A DNA stretch of 64,000 nt from Novosphingobium sp. AP12 (GTDB taxonomy: Bacteria > Pseudomonadota > Alphaproteobacteria > Sphingomonadales > Sphingomonadaceae): assembly GCF_000281975.1 (NCBI RefSeq), contig NZ_AKKE01000019.1:1-64000 (forward strand). Direction: 5' to 3'. Position 1 is the first letter of the stretch, and each line of letters starts with the position of its first letter. The notes under the pieces were generated by a model, which was given only the letters and a program-made list of their open reading frames with translations, ran no database searches and was not told the DNA's origin. Position numbers and translations under genes: made by a program. Shown here piece after piece: positions 25,215 through 33,772 of this stretch.

Positions 25215-26249
25215 ATGGACGACATGAAGTTCTCGCGCCGCGAAAGCCTCGGGCTTGCAGGGCTCGCGGCCGGTATGGCCGCCGCGCCTTCGCTGGCCCG
25301 GGCTGCGGCTGCGCCCAGCAAGGCGACCCCGGCTTTCAAGACCAGGATCGACTTCAAGGACCCCGAATGGAACCGCGATGTCTACACTCGTATCGATGCC
25401 GATATCGATCCCACCAAGGAGAAGTGCGGCTGGCTGAAAGGCAAGGCCTACGGCGTGCGTCCGAACGAGCCGGTCCGTCAGCTATTCGGCGTCGAAGGCT
25501 TCAGCTTCGTGCGGACAAAGCGCCTGGAAGATGGCTCCTACCGCCGGATGCTGCGCGAGATCGTGTTCTACCGCGACCTGGAGACCGGCGAAATACTCAG
25601 GAACTGGCACAATCCTTATACCGACGAGACGGTGAAGGTTGTGCCGATCGCCAATGATCCGTTCAACTTCACCATCAGCCAGTGGGCGCCCGAGCCCCCG
25701 TCCTACGGCGGGCTAAATACCGACAAGCCGCCGCGCAAGCCCTTCCTGCAGGACTGGGAGGAAGGTCCCGATGGCACCCTGATCCTTCGGACCGACATCG
25801 ACATGCAGTATCCCAACGCGCTCGATCCGGCGAAGTGGGTGCGCGAATCCTCCGGCACGATGAACCGCGTGTCCGAGCACTTCATCTACACGGTGCAGCG
25901 CAAGGACGTCGAAAATCCGCGGCTTACCCATATTCCGCACATCGGCGCCTGGAGCCGCATCACTCCGTGGCTGCCCTGGATGCTGATGGGCCAGGCGGAG
26001 GGTCATGTGAACTACTTCACCCATTTCCAGACCATCGAGGAGGGCGAAAAGGGCCTTCCCGCCGATCTCGTGGCAGCAGCGCGGGCGATGGACGAGAAGT
26101 GGCTCCACGCCCCGACGGAGGATTACGGACCGTCGCTGTCGAGCCTGGAGAATTACGCCCGAGAACAGCAGCCCGCGCCGGTTCCGGCGGGCTGGACACC
26201 GCCCAAGCCGCCGCCGGCGCCCAAGGCGCTGGTGCGCAAGCCCGAATAA
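25215..26249 (+). CDS. DUF1838 family protein, Tat-exported
   Basis: 344 residues from ATG 25215. The leader contains a twin-arginine motif (FSRRESLGLAGLAAG) ending near LARAAAA, so it should be exported folded to the periplasm. The mature part matches DUF1838: KGKAYGVRPNEPVRQLFGVEGF, EIVFYRDLETGEIL, WHNPYT and a late HFQTIEEGEKGLP. Proteins of this family occur in sphingomonad catabolic clusters and have no established activity. A short Pro/Ala-rich tail closes the protein. A weak hairpin follows and then the Gfo/Idh gene. Confidence 0.8.
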   Translation: MDDMKFSRRESLGLAGLAAGMAAAPSLARAAAAPSKATPAFKTRIDFKDPEWNRDVYTRIDADIDPTKEKCGWLKGKAYGVRPNEPVRQLFGVEGFSFVRTKRLEDGSYRRMLREIVFYRDLETGEILRNWHNPYTDETVKVVPIANDPFNFTISQWAPEPPSYGGLNTDKPPRKPFLQDWEEGPDGTLILRTDIDMQYPNALDPAKWVRESSGTMNRVSEHFIYTVQRKDVENPRLTHIPHIGAWSRITPWLPWMLMGQAEGHVNYFTHFQTIEEGEKGLPADLVAAARAMDEKWLHAPTEDYGPSLSSLENYAREQQPAPVPAGWTPPKPPPAPKALVRKPE

Positions 26250-26304
26250 AGGCGTGTCCCGAAGCGCACCTTGGCGTGCGCTGAACGGCACCTACGATAC
26301 CGAG

Positions 26305-26331
26305 CGGCCGGCAGGAGTGACCTGCTGGCCG
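26305..26331 (+). terminator. Weak hairpin after the DUF1838 gene
   Basis: CGGCCGGCAGG and CCTGCTGGCCG pair over 11 bases with one G-T pair and a 5-base loop, followed only by TTTCTAT. Possible partial terminator. Confidence 0.4.
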
Positions 26332-26335
26332 TTTC

Positions 26336-26352
26336 TATCCGGCCACCGGTCA
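26336..26352 (+). promoter_or_regulatory. Shared operator-like dyad before the Gfo/Idh gene
   Basis: TATCCGGCCACCGGTCA matches 12 of 17 positions of the iclR-upstream dyad and ends 75 bases before the ATG at 26427, the same spacing as at several other operons. Confidence 0.45.
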
Positions 26353-26426
26353 GACGCATCCGGTGCGTGCCTCGGAAACCGTTCCGGGGCACTCTCCATC
26401 CGTACTGAAGCCGGATGGAAGTGTGC

Positions 26427-27482
26427 ATGCCTGAACTGACGACCTTGCCCTCGAGCCTCCTCCCCATTGGCATCGCCGTGATCGGCTGCGGCCGGATTTC
26501 CGGCGCGCACCTCGCTGCGGTTGCCGCGTTGCCGAAGCAGGTTCGTCTTGTCGCTGCCGTCGATGCCGACCTTGCCGCTGCGCGGGTCGCCGCCAAGCCG
26601 CTGGGGGCGCTTGCGCTTTCATCGCTGGAGGAAGCGCTGGCATTGCCTGAGGTCGAAGCGGTGCTGATCGCCACGCCCAATGCCCTCCATGCCCAGCAGT
26701 GCCTGGCGGCGCTTCGGGCAGGGCGCCACGTCCTTGTCGAGAAACCGGTGGCGGAGACTGGCGAGCAGGCCGCGGGGCTCGCCCGCGAGGCTGAGGCGCG
26801 CGGGCTGGTGCTCGCAGCCGGGCATACCTTCCGCCACAACGCGGCCGTTCGCCATATCGTCGACAACCGGGAGCGCTTCGGACGCCTGCGGTCGCTGGAG
26901 GTGTCTTCCTGCGTAAAGTGGGACGGGCCGCAGGCGCCGTGGTGGGCCGAGCGCAAACCGGAGGAGGGATTGATCCTCTCGCTCTTCGCCCCGCACGCGC
27001 TCGACTTCGTCCAGCTTGTGATGGGTGACGACGATCCCGTCCGCGTCCATGCCGAGGCCGCGCGGCACCAGCCGGGCTGGCAGGGCGAGGACGAGGCGAT
27101 GATCCTCATGGCCTATCCCGGTCGCCGTATGGCGAGCGTGCATATCTCCTACAACCAGCCCTCCGTTCTCGACCGCAAGGTTCTCCATTTCGACAAGGGC
27201 GTGCTCGAGATCGAGCATGGCGAAATCCTGAGCTGGAACGGCGAAGTACTGATCACACCTCCCGAAGGCGTTCTGGTCGATCCGCGCGCGATGGGCGGGC
27301 GGACGCTCGGGCACTATTTCAGCGACCAGCTCGCCGAGTTCGTGCGGGCGGTGCACGGGCAGCCGCATCGCTGCCCGACCGGACACGACGCTGCCCGCCT
27401 GATCGCACTGATCGACCGGGTCAAGGCCTCCGCCCGGACCAACTCGGCGGCCGACGCGATAGACCCGCCGCCACCGGCCTGA
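26427..27482 (+). CDS. Gfo/Idh/MocA family NAD(P)-dependent oxidoreductase
   Basis: 351 residues from ATG 26427; an ATG at 26415 is an alternative. Rossmann motif GIAVIGCGRISGAH, nucleotide-binding ATPNALHAQQ, and the family hallmark VLVEKPVAET, followed by a substrate domain (GHTFRHNAAVRHI, APHALDFVQL). Relatives oxidise sugars, inositols, or act on other hydroxy/keto compounds; one group hydrolyses or reduces aromatic-pathway intermediates. It stands alone between DUF1838 and a strong terminator. The substrate is unknown. Confidence 0.85.
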   Translation: MPELTTLPSSLLPIGIAVIGCGRISGAHLAAVAALPKQVRLVAAVDADLAAARVAAKPLGALALSSLEEALALPEVEAVLIATPNALHAQQCLAALRAGRHVLVEKPVAETGEQAAGLAREAEARGLVLAAGHTFRHNAAVRHIVDNRERFGRLRSLEVSSCVKWDGPQAPWWAERKPEEGLILSLFAPHALDFVQLVMGDDDPVRVHAEAARHQPGWQGEDEAMILMAYPGRRMASVHISYNQPSVLDRKVLHFDKGVLEIEHGEILSWNGEVLITPPEGVLVDPRAMGGRTLGHYFSDQLAEFVRAVHGQPHRCPTGHDAARLIALIDRVKASARTNSAADAIDPPPPA

Positions 27483-27521
27483 ATTACTTTTCGGAAGCCC
27501 GCGAAATCCGCACCGGATTGA

Positions 27522-27557
27522 AAAAGGGGCCGGATGCTTGCGCACCCGGCCCCTTTT
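27522..27557. terminator. Bidirectional hairpin terminator
   Basis: Arms AAAAGGGGCCGG and CCGGCCCCTTTT, 12 bases each, between the Gfo/Idh gene and the convergent TonB receptor. Confidence 0.9.
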
Positions 27558-27582
27558 CCTCTTTTTCGTACTCAGTAAGTGA

Positions 27583-30072
27583 TCAGAACTTGATCCGGGC
27601 CTGGATGCCTGCGGTGCGCAGGTCAGGAAGGCCGAGCACCAGCGACGAGAACCGCGAGGTGTAGGCGAAGTTCGGTGTGAACGTGAAGTTGTCCGAGGCC
27701 GTCAGCGGCGTCTTGTTGTTGAAGATGTTGTTCACGAAGGCCTCGAGCGTGATGTTGCCGTGCGTAAGGCCGGCGCGCGCGTTGAACGTGTGCAAGTCGG
27801 GAGTCTTCGCGATGTTGGCCTCGTTGGTCCAGACGCCGGACTTGAAGTTCCAGTCACCACGCAGGAACCAGCGACCGTCATCCCAGCCGGCGATCTCGGT
27901 GCCGACAGTCACGCCGACATTGGCCGAGTACTTCGAGGTGTTCTTCATCTCCTTGCCGGAGAAGTCGTAGATGCCGGAGAGCGCGCTGACGGTGGTGCTG
28001 GCGAATTCCTTGATCTCGGAGTCGTTGAGCGCACCGGCGGCGTCGATCGTCACGAAGTCGGTCGGGCGCCAAGACAGTTCGCCCTCGATGCCGTAGAGAT
28101 CGGTCTTGCCCGAGTTCGAGGCTGCGTTGACGAAGCTGAACCCGGTCGGCTGGATCGCGTCGGGAGCGACGATCAACACGGCGGTAATCTGGTCGGACCA
28201 CTGGGCGTAGTAGGCAGCCAGGCTGTAGCGCAGGGTTGAACCGATCCGGCCCTTGAGACCGATTTCGTAGTTGGTGATCTTCTCCGGATCGATGGCCAGC
28301 TGGCCGCCGGCATCCAGCGAAGCCTGTTGCACCGAGGCGCTGTTTGAGAGGATGTTGGTGTTGAACTGAGCTGGATTCACGCCCTTGGCCCAGGATGCAT
28401 AAACCATCGTATCCGGGTTGATCTGCCAGTTCACGATCACGCGCGGCGTGAAGTTCTTGTATTTGGCACTGGCGAGCAGCGTACCGCCTTCGTAGAAGCC
28501 AGCCGGGATGTAAGCGCTGGACGGCACGTTGAGGCCGGTCGGACGTGCGAAGGATTCCAGCTGGTCGATCTGGTAACGGCCTTCGACGCTCGCGGAGATG
28601 GTGTCGGTGACGTCGTAGGTCAGGCCGAAGAACAGACCGGTGGTCTTGTTCCGGCTGAGGCCGCCGGGCGAAAGACTGGCTGCCGTCAGCGCACCACTGC
28701 CGCCGCCGAGGCCCTGGAGCTGGTCGGCGCTGAGGTAGCTGGCGCCGGCGACACCGCGGAATGCACCGTTGGTGTAGGCCAGTCGTCCTTCGACCGAGAA
28801 GTCCTCGATCTTGCGTTCGATCAGGTAGGGGAAGTCGAAGTAGCCCTGTCCGTAAGCGGCGCCGGTCAGAGCGCGGCCGTCGTAGCCGTCGAGGTCGATG
28901 AACGTGGTCCAGACTTCGCGGTTGTAGCCCGCCAGCACAGAAGCGGTGAGCTGGTCGTTCACGTCCCAATCCATCGTGGCGTGGGCATGGCGGGTCTTGC
29001 GCAGCAGGCCGTAGCCGCTGACGCCGTCTTCTGGCGCCACGACGCGGTTGGTGCCGATCGCCAGGAACTGCCGGATGAAATCGGTGTTCGTGACGTTTGC
29101 GGTGACCGGGTTGGCCATCGTCGGGATGGTGCCGCAGAAGTAGGGGTTCTGGACCGGAGTACCGAGAGGATTGCCCGTCGCCGGGTTGAGCACGCCGCGG
29201 GTGTCGCCGGTAAGCGTGCAGTTGGACTGGCCCTGGACCACCAGGTTGCCCGCAGCGTCCTTGACGTCATACGCGAACAGTCGGCCCTGTGCGGCAGGTC
29301 CGTCCTTGTCCTCGCCCAGCATGCCGAACAGCTTGATGGTGACGTCGGGCGAAGGGGTGATCGCGACCAGCACGGAGCCGGAGGTCGACGACTGGTCGCC
29401 CAGTGTCGAACCGTCGTAGTTTTTCCATGAGCCACTCTTGGAGTACTTTTCGCCGCTGACGCGGAACGAAAGCAGGTCCTCGATGATCGGCCCCTCGACC
29501 GAACCGCGCAGGCGCCAGTTGTCGCGGGTGCCGAGCATGCCGAGCAAGTCGCCGCCCCATTCGTTGTCCGGCACCTTGTTCACGACGTTGATGGCGCCGG
29601 CGAAGGTATTGCGGCCGAAGTAGGCGCTCTGGGGGCCCTTGATGATTTCGATGCGCTCAGGCGCGCTGATCGCGCTGAGCTGCGACGGCGACGAGACCGC
29701 CACGCCGTCGATGAACATCGAGGTGGTGGTCGCCAGCGTGGTCGAAGGCGTCATGCCGCGCAGGATGACCTGCTGGAAAGAACGGTCGGCGTGGCCCGAA
29801 GAGCTGTTGTTGACGTTGAGGCCCGGGGTCGACGCGGCGATGTCTGTGACCGAGACGAGCCCCTTCGCATCGAGCACTTCCGCGGTGATCGCGGTAACGG
29901 TCACGGGGACTTTAAGGATGTCCTCACCGGTCTTGCGTGCAGTGACGATGATGTCGCCGCCGGTGCCCTCGGTAGCCTGTGCCATCGCCGGTGTGGACCA
30001 GGCCATGCCGGTCGCCAGGGCGATGGAGGAAAGCGTGGATGCGAGACGGATCGTTCGAGAATTACCAGTCAT
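27583..30072 (-). CDS. TonB-dependent outer membrane receptor
   Basis: 829 residues from ATG 30072, with GAGGG 5 bases upstream; an ATG at 30144 would add a non-signal extension. The signal peptide ends at PAMAQ. A TonB-box-like GDIIVTARK follows, then the plug domain (VSVTDIAASTPGLNV, VILRGM, IEIIKGPQSAYFGRNTFAGAINVV) and a 22-strand barrel ending in a terminal phenylalanine (ARIKF). Sphingomonads use many such receptors for aromatic and other carbon sources. It is probably the outer-membrane entry point for this cluster. It has no shared dyad close to its start. Confidence 0.93.
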   Translation of the reverse strand: MTGNSRTIRLASTLSSIALATGMAWSTPAMAQATEGTGGDIIVTARKTGEDILKVPVTVTAITAEVLDAKGLVSVTDIAASTPGLNVNNSSSGHADRSFQQVILRGMTPSTTLATTTSMFIDGVAVSSPSQLSAISAPERIEIIKGPQSAYFGRNTFAGAINVVNKVPDNEWGGDLLGMLGTRDNWRLRGSVEGPIIEDLLSFRVSGEKYSKSGSWKNYDGSTLGDQSSTSGSVLVAITPSPDVTIKLFGMLGEDKDGPAAQGRLFAYDVKDAAGNLVVQGQSNCTLTGDTRGVLNPATGNPLGTPVQNPYFCGTIPTMANPVTANVTNTDFIRQFLAIGTNRVVAPEDGVSGYGLLRKTRHAHATMDWDVNDQLTASVLAGYNREVWTTFIDLDGYDGRALTGAAYGQGYFDFPYLIERKIEDFSVEGRLAYTNGAFRGVAGASYLSADQLQGLGGGSGALTAASLSPGGLSRNKTTGLFFGLTYDVTDTISASVEGRYQIDQLESFARPTGLNVPSSAYIPAGFYEGGTLLASAKYKNFTPRVIVNWQINPDTMVYASWAKGVNPAQFNTNILSNSASVQQASLDAGGQLAIDPEKITNYEIGLKGRIGSTLRYSLAAYYAQWSDQITAVLIVAPDAIQPTGFSFVNAASNSGKTDLYGIEGELSWRPTDFVTIDAAGALNDSEIKEFASTTVSALSGIYDFSGKEMKNTSKYSANVGVTVGTEIAGWDDGRWFLRGDWNFKSGVWTNEANIAKTPDLHTFNARAGLTHGNITLEAFVNNIFNNKTPLTASDNFTFTPNFAYTSRFSSLVLGLPDLRTAGIQARIKF

Positions 30073-30419
30073 GTTTTCCCTCAATGCTGATCGAAGGACG
30101 CACCGTGTGCGCCGCCCTAAATTGAGTCCCTGCTGCGTGAACATTTTTATGATCGCTAAGGAGAGTGCTTGAGCACTTTTTCCAGATGCGACGTTTGTTT
30201 TTATGAATTATGTATTTGCATTATTATCTATTCTCGGAATGGCGCCTTCACATTCCGGATCGTCGCAATGCCCGCTAAAAAGTATTTGTCCCTTGGTTGC
30301 CGATTGCGGCCTTATCGGGCGGTGTGCCGTTTTTCTGTCAGTGATAGATTTACTTGTGTCTCGTCAGAATGACGCCGAATCTGATGCGTGTTCGCCTGTC
30401 GGATGCACGTCGGTGCCGG
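30073..30419. other. AT-rich intergenic region upstream of the TonB receptor
   Basis: About 350 bases without a credible gene. The part from 30140 to 30330 is clearly richer in A and T than the surrounding genes and probably holds the receptor promoter. A 13-of-17 match to the shared dyad (TGTTCGCCTGTCGGATG) lies at 30389-30405, over 300 bases from the receptor start. Short plus-strand reading frames here look random. Confidence 0.6.
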
Positions 30420-30900
30420 TCAGCGTCCCTCCAAGGCGTCAAGCGCCGTGCCCATGATGCAGCTGACTCCGTCGGGGCGAAGGTAGAGCAGGGCGTCGGC
30501 TACCTCTCGGGGACTACTCAGCCTGCGCCTGGGAACCGTGCGGAACGCGCTGTAATCAAGGCCTTGCTGTTTCATGGCGGCAGCACCGTGACGGCAAGTT
30601 CGGTATCGATGGGCGTGCGCGACGGTGCTGAAGGTGACGCCGCTGTCGGCCATGCGATCACAAGGTCGCGCACGAAGCCGATCACGCCCGCTTTGGCAGT
30701 AGAGTGGGGAGGCTCGCATGTGCAGCGCGTTCCGGACCGTGCCGTTGCGCGTTCCCAGGACAGGCACCCGATTCGTCCATGAACGCGCGCCAAGGCGGAA
30801 GACGTCGATGTCGGTGAGGACCGGTCGTGAGCCTGCCTGGGCAAAGCGGACCGCGCAGGCTTGCTCGATGCAGAGAACGCCGCCGGTGAGTGCCATGCGG
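30420..30900 (-). pseudogene. Degraded short-chain dehydrogenase/reductase gene
   Basis: Remnants of one SDR protein are spread over different minus-strand frames. The start (about 30896) reads MALTGGVLCIEQACAVRFA, resembling the TGGxxGIG cofactor loop with two key glycines lost. A second frame carries HSTAKAGVIGFVRDL, the YxxxK helix with Tyr changed to His, and later IDTELAVTVLPP. The first frame resumes with SSPREVADALLYL and the C-terminal ALDALEGR. The span is about 480 bases against 750 for an intact gene, so there are several frameshifts and an internal deletion. It is non-functional. Confidence 0.75.
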
Positions 30901-31019
30901 CAGGTAATGCGGGCAGGGCGGGTGGATCGGCAATGGGCCGTTTCAGGCCTGCCGCAATTCCAGGGGCGCCCTTGGGGCGCCGGCCGGGCAGTCCTTTGAC
31001 CGCCCGGCGGCGAGTGAGC

Positions 31020-31655
31020 TCAGGCCTTCAGGCCCTCGAGGAACGCCACGACTTCGGCCTCGCCTACGACGTCGGCGTACTTGGCGTTCATGTCGAAGAG
31101 GTTTGCCTCGTGGGGAGCGTCATGGCGGTCGCCGCAGGCTTCGGCGACGACCGCGGTGCGGAAACCGTGGCTCATGGCATCGACGCAGCTTGCCCGCACG
31201 CAGCCCGAAGTGGTGAGCCCGGTCAGGATCACGCTGTCGATCCCCGATGCCGTAAGGGTGGAGGCGAGCGAGGTGCCGAAGAAGGCGCTGGGGTACTGCT
31301 TGGAGACGACGAGTTCATCGTCAAACGGCTCCAGGCCGGGCCCGAAGGCACCCATCGGGCTGCCTTTCAGAAAGTTCTTCAGCGGCATCGCCTTCTCGTA
31401 GAAGCGGCCGCCGTCGATGCCGGACGGGTGGTAGACGACATTGGTCAGGACCACCGGAACGCCCGCGGCGCGCGCCGCGGCGCGAACGCGCAGCGCCGAT
31501 TCCAGCGCCTCGTCCACCTCGGAATAAAGCGCATTGCCCGGCTCGAAATAGGCCTGGCAGAAGTCGATCAGGATCAGCGCGGGGCGCGATCCAAAGCCGA
31601 CCCTGTTGTCATAGGCTTTCTTGTAGTTGGCCAGCAGGTCTTCTTCGCTGCTCAT
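31020..31655 (-). CDS. Isochorismatase-fold amidase (N-carbamoylsarcosine/maleamate amidase-like)
   Basis: 211 residues from ATG 31655, overlapping the LeuD-type stop as ATGA; an ATG at 31682 lies inside that gene. Catalytic triad candidates are Asp 31 (LILIDFCQAYF), Lys in VVSKQYPSAFF, and Cys in TTSGCVRASCVDA. Overall it resembles N-carbamoylsarcosine amidase and the maleamate amidase NicF, which free ammonia from a half-amide. Being coupled to a LeuC/LeuD-type hydratase fits a sequence maleamate to maleate to malate, or a methylated version. That pathway reading is inference. Confidence 0.8.
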   Translation of the reverse strand: MSSEEDLLANYKKAYDNRVGFGSRPALILIDFCQAYFEPGNALYSEVDEALESALRVRAAARAAGVPVVLTNVVYHPSGIDGGRFYEKAMPLKNFLKGSPMGAFGPGLEPFDDELVVSKQYPSAFFGTSLASTLTASGIDSVILTGLTTSGCVRASCVDAMSHGFRTAVVAEACGDRHDAPHEANLFDMNAKYADVVGEAEVVAFLEGLKA

Positions 31656-32281
31656 GTGTCCTGTTCCTTTTGGTAAAGCCACGGCTGCGCTTTGCGCTGG
31701 CGCTGTTCGAATGCGTCGATGTCCGCGCCGAACTGGTTGACGATCTGGTCGGTTTCGTCCCAGCCCTTCAGCATCGCCATGCGGCGTTCGGGCGGGATTT
31801 CGAAACGGCGCGGGGGTTGGCCCTCGACGCGCAGTTCCAGCGCCTCGAGGTCAGCAGTGAATACCGCGCCGCTCTCTGCCGCATCCATCAGCACCGCAAT
31901 GTCCTCCTTCGGCAGGAGGATCGGCACGATACCGTTGCGCAGACAGTTCGAATAGAAAATCTCGCCGAAACTGGACGAGACGACCGCGCGCGTGCCGCGA
32001 CCCAGCAACGCCCATACCGCCTGCTCCCGGCTCGACCCCGAACCGAAGTTGGCGCCCGCGACGAGCACAGGTGCCTCGCGGAACTGTTCCGAATTGAGCA
32101 CGAACCCCTGCACCTCGTTTCCGTCCGCATCGAAGCGGCGGTCGTGGAAGGCATATTCGCCAAGGTCCGCGCGTGCGGTGATCAGGAGGAAGCGTGCCGG
32201 GAAGATGATGTCGGTGTCGATGTTCTCCTCGCGCATGGCTGCGGCGGATCCGGTGACGGTGACGAACGGCTGGTTGGGCAT
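31652..32281 (-). CDS. LeuD-type small subunit of an aconitase-family hydratase, pair 1
   Basis: 209 residues. The small swivel domain is recognised by REENIDTDIIFPARFL and GANFGSGSSREQAVWAL, the latter holding the substrate-contacting serines and arginine, and FYSNCLRNGIVPI. It joins the large subunit just upstream by a TGATG stop-start and the amidase downstream by ATGA. In leucine biosynthesis these subunits form isopropylmalate isomerase. In this catabolic operon, with no LeuA or LeuB, hydration of maleate or a methylated maleate is more likely. Confidence 0.85.
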   Translation of the reverse strand: MPNQPFVTVTGSAAAMREENIDTDIIFPARFLLITARADLGEYAFHDRRFDADGNEVQGFVLNSEQFREAPVLVAGANFGSGSSREQAVWALLGRGTRAVVSSSFGEIFYSNCLRNGIVPILLPKEDIAVLMDAAESGAVFTADLEALELRVEGQPPRRFEIPPERRMAMLKGWDETDQIVNQFGADIDAFEQRQRKAQPWLYQKEQDT

Positions 32282-33687
32282 CAGGCAAAGTCCCTCACGT
32301 CGGCGAGATGGCCGGAGACGGCGGCGGCAGCAGCCATGGCCGGGCTCATGATGTGGGTACGGCCGCCGGGCCCCTGGCGTCCCTCGAAATTGCGGTTGGA
32401 GGTGCTTGCGCAGCGCTCGCCGGGCGCGAGGCGGTCCTCGTTCATGGCAACGCACATTGAGCAACCCGCGAAGCGCCATTCGAATCCGGCATCGCGGAAG
32501 ACCCGGTCCAATCCCTCGGCTTCCGCCAGAGCGCGGGTGGCGGCAGAGCCGGGCACGACGATGGCACGCACTCCCGCGGCCACCTTGCGTCCCTCGGCAA
32601 CGCGGGCGGCGGCGCGCAAGTCCTCGATCCGGCCATTGGTGCAGGAGCCGATGAAGACATGGTCGATGGCGACGCTGGACAGCGGTTGGCCCGCCTGCAG
32701 TCCCATGTAGGCCAGCGCCTTCTCGGTCTCGCGCCGCTCGGAGGGATCGGCAATCAGGGCAGGAGAGGGCACAAGCGCGCCGATCGGCAGTGTCTGGTCG
32801 GGGCTGGTACCCCAACTGACTTGCGGCTCGATTCCAGCGAGGTCGATGATGACGACCTCGTCGTAGGCCGCGCCGGGATCGCTGGCGAGGGTCCGCCAGT
32901 AGGCAGTCGCCGCTTCCCACTGCGCGCCCCGGGGCGCGAGCCGGCGGCCTTTCAGGTAAGCGAAAGTCACCTCGTCCGGTGCGACGAGCCCCATGCGGCT
33001 GCCCGCCTCGATGGTCATGTTGCACAGGGTCATGCGTTCGGACATGGCCATGCCGGCAATGGCGTTACCGACATATTCCACCGCATGCCCCACCGCGCCG
33101 TGCGCGCCGATCTTTGCGATCAGGGCCAGGGCGATGTCCTTGGCGTCGATCAGCGGATGACGTCTACCCACAAGTTCGACCTTCATTCTGCGCGCCTTGC
33201 TCTGCGGCAGGGCCTGTACGGCCATCACGGTGCCCTGCTCGCTGGCTCCGATCCCGAAGGCGAGCGCGCCGAAAGCGCCGTGGGTGGTGGTGTGGCTGTC
33301 GCCGCAGACGATCGTGGTGCCGGGTAGGGTAAAGCCAGTCTCCGGGCCGATTACGTGGACGATGCCCTGTTCCGGTCCCGTAAGGTCCGCATAGGGTACG
33401 CCGAATTCGGCCACGTTGCCTTCCAACTCGGCAACCTGGGCTCGGGCCTGCGGGTCGGGGATTTCGCCGCCCCGTGTCCGCGTGGGCACGGCGTGATCGG
33501 CCACGCCCAGGTGCGTTTCCGGGCGGCGCAGTTTGCGCCCGCTTTCCCGCATGGCGACGAAGGCCTGAGGGCTGGAAACCTCATGGACGATGTGGCGGTC
33601 GATATAGAGCAGGCTGTCGCCGCCGGGCAGTTCGGCGACGACGTGGCTGTCCCACAGCTTTTCATAGAGCGTACGCGGTGCGGTCAT
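32281..33687 (-). CDS. LeuC-type large subunit of an aconitase-family hydratase, pair 1
   Basis: 468 residues, the usual LeuC length. Cluster-binding cysteines appear in IGSCTNGR and FAGCSMC, with [13 protein letters not shown] in the active-site region and [10 protein letters not shown] near the end. A [4Fe-4S] hydratase or isomerase is expected. It is the first gene of a three-gene unit with LeuD-type and amidase genes. It resembles the second large subunit at 57309-58685, but the two pairs have clearly diverged, so they probably act on different substrates. Confidence 0.87.
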   Translation of the reverse strand: MTAPRTLYEKLWDSHVVAELPGGDSLLYIDRHIVHEVSSPQAFVAMRESGRKLRRPETHLGVADHAVPTRTRGGEIPDPQARAQVAELEGNVAEFGVPYADLTGPEQGIVHVIGPETGFTLPGTTIVCGDSHTTTHGAFGALAFGIGASEQGTVMAVQALPQSKARRMKVELVGRRHPLIDAKDIALALIAKIGAHGAVGHAVEYVGNAIAGMAMSERMTLCNMTIEAGSRMGLVAPDEVTFAYLKGRRLAPRGAQWEAATAYWRTLASDPGAAYDEVVIIDLAGIEPQVSWGTSPDQTLPIGALVPSPALIADPSERRETEKALAYMGLQAGQPLSSVAIDHVFIGSCTNGRIEDLRAAARVAEGRKVAAGVRAIVVPGSAATRALAEAEGLDRVFRDAGFEWRFAGCSMCVAMNEDRLAPGERCASTSNRNFEGRQGPGGRTHIMSPAMAAAAAVSGHLADVRDFA

Positions 33688-33737
33688 GAAGCTGACCTAG
33701 ACCGGAATGCCGCCGCAACGAGAGTGGTCGCCGGCAA

Positions 33738-33754
33738 TCTCCGACCAGCGGGCA
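33738..33754 (+). promoter_or_regulatory. Shared operator-like dyad before the hydratase operon
   Basis: TCTCCGACCAGCGGGCA matches the copies at 38046 and 61435 well (for example 13 of 17 with the latter). It lies 51 bases upstream of the LeuC-type start at 33687. Confidence 0.4.
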
Positions 33755-33772
33755 ATTGCGGCGCCGTTTCGG

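Noticed and set aside
30389..30405. Dyad copy TGTTCGCCTGTCGGATG as a functional operator for the TonB receptor
   Set aside because: It is a good match but more than 300 bases from the receptor start, unlike the 50-85 base spacing of the others, so I do not count it among the promoter sites.
30169..30457. Two short plus-strand reading frames
   Set aside because: Overlapping, Cys/Arg-rich and without a ribosome site or recognisable motif, in the receptor's upstream region.
30420..30896. Intact 158-residue protein
   Set aside because: Only its two ends resemble SDR sequence; the middle continues in another frame and key residues are lost, so I call it a pseudogene.
31652..33687. LeuC/LeuD genes as leucine biosynthesis (leuCD)
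   Set aside because: No leuA or leuB nearby, two diverged pairs in one catabolic island, and coupling to an amidase or to a lyase and CoA transferase argue for catabolic hydratases.
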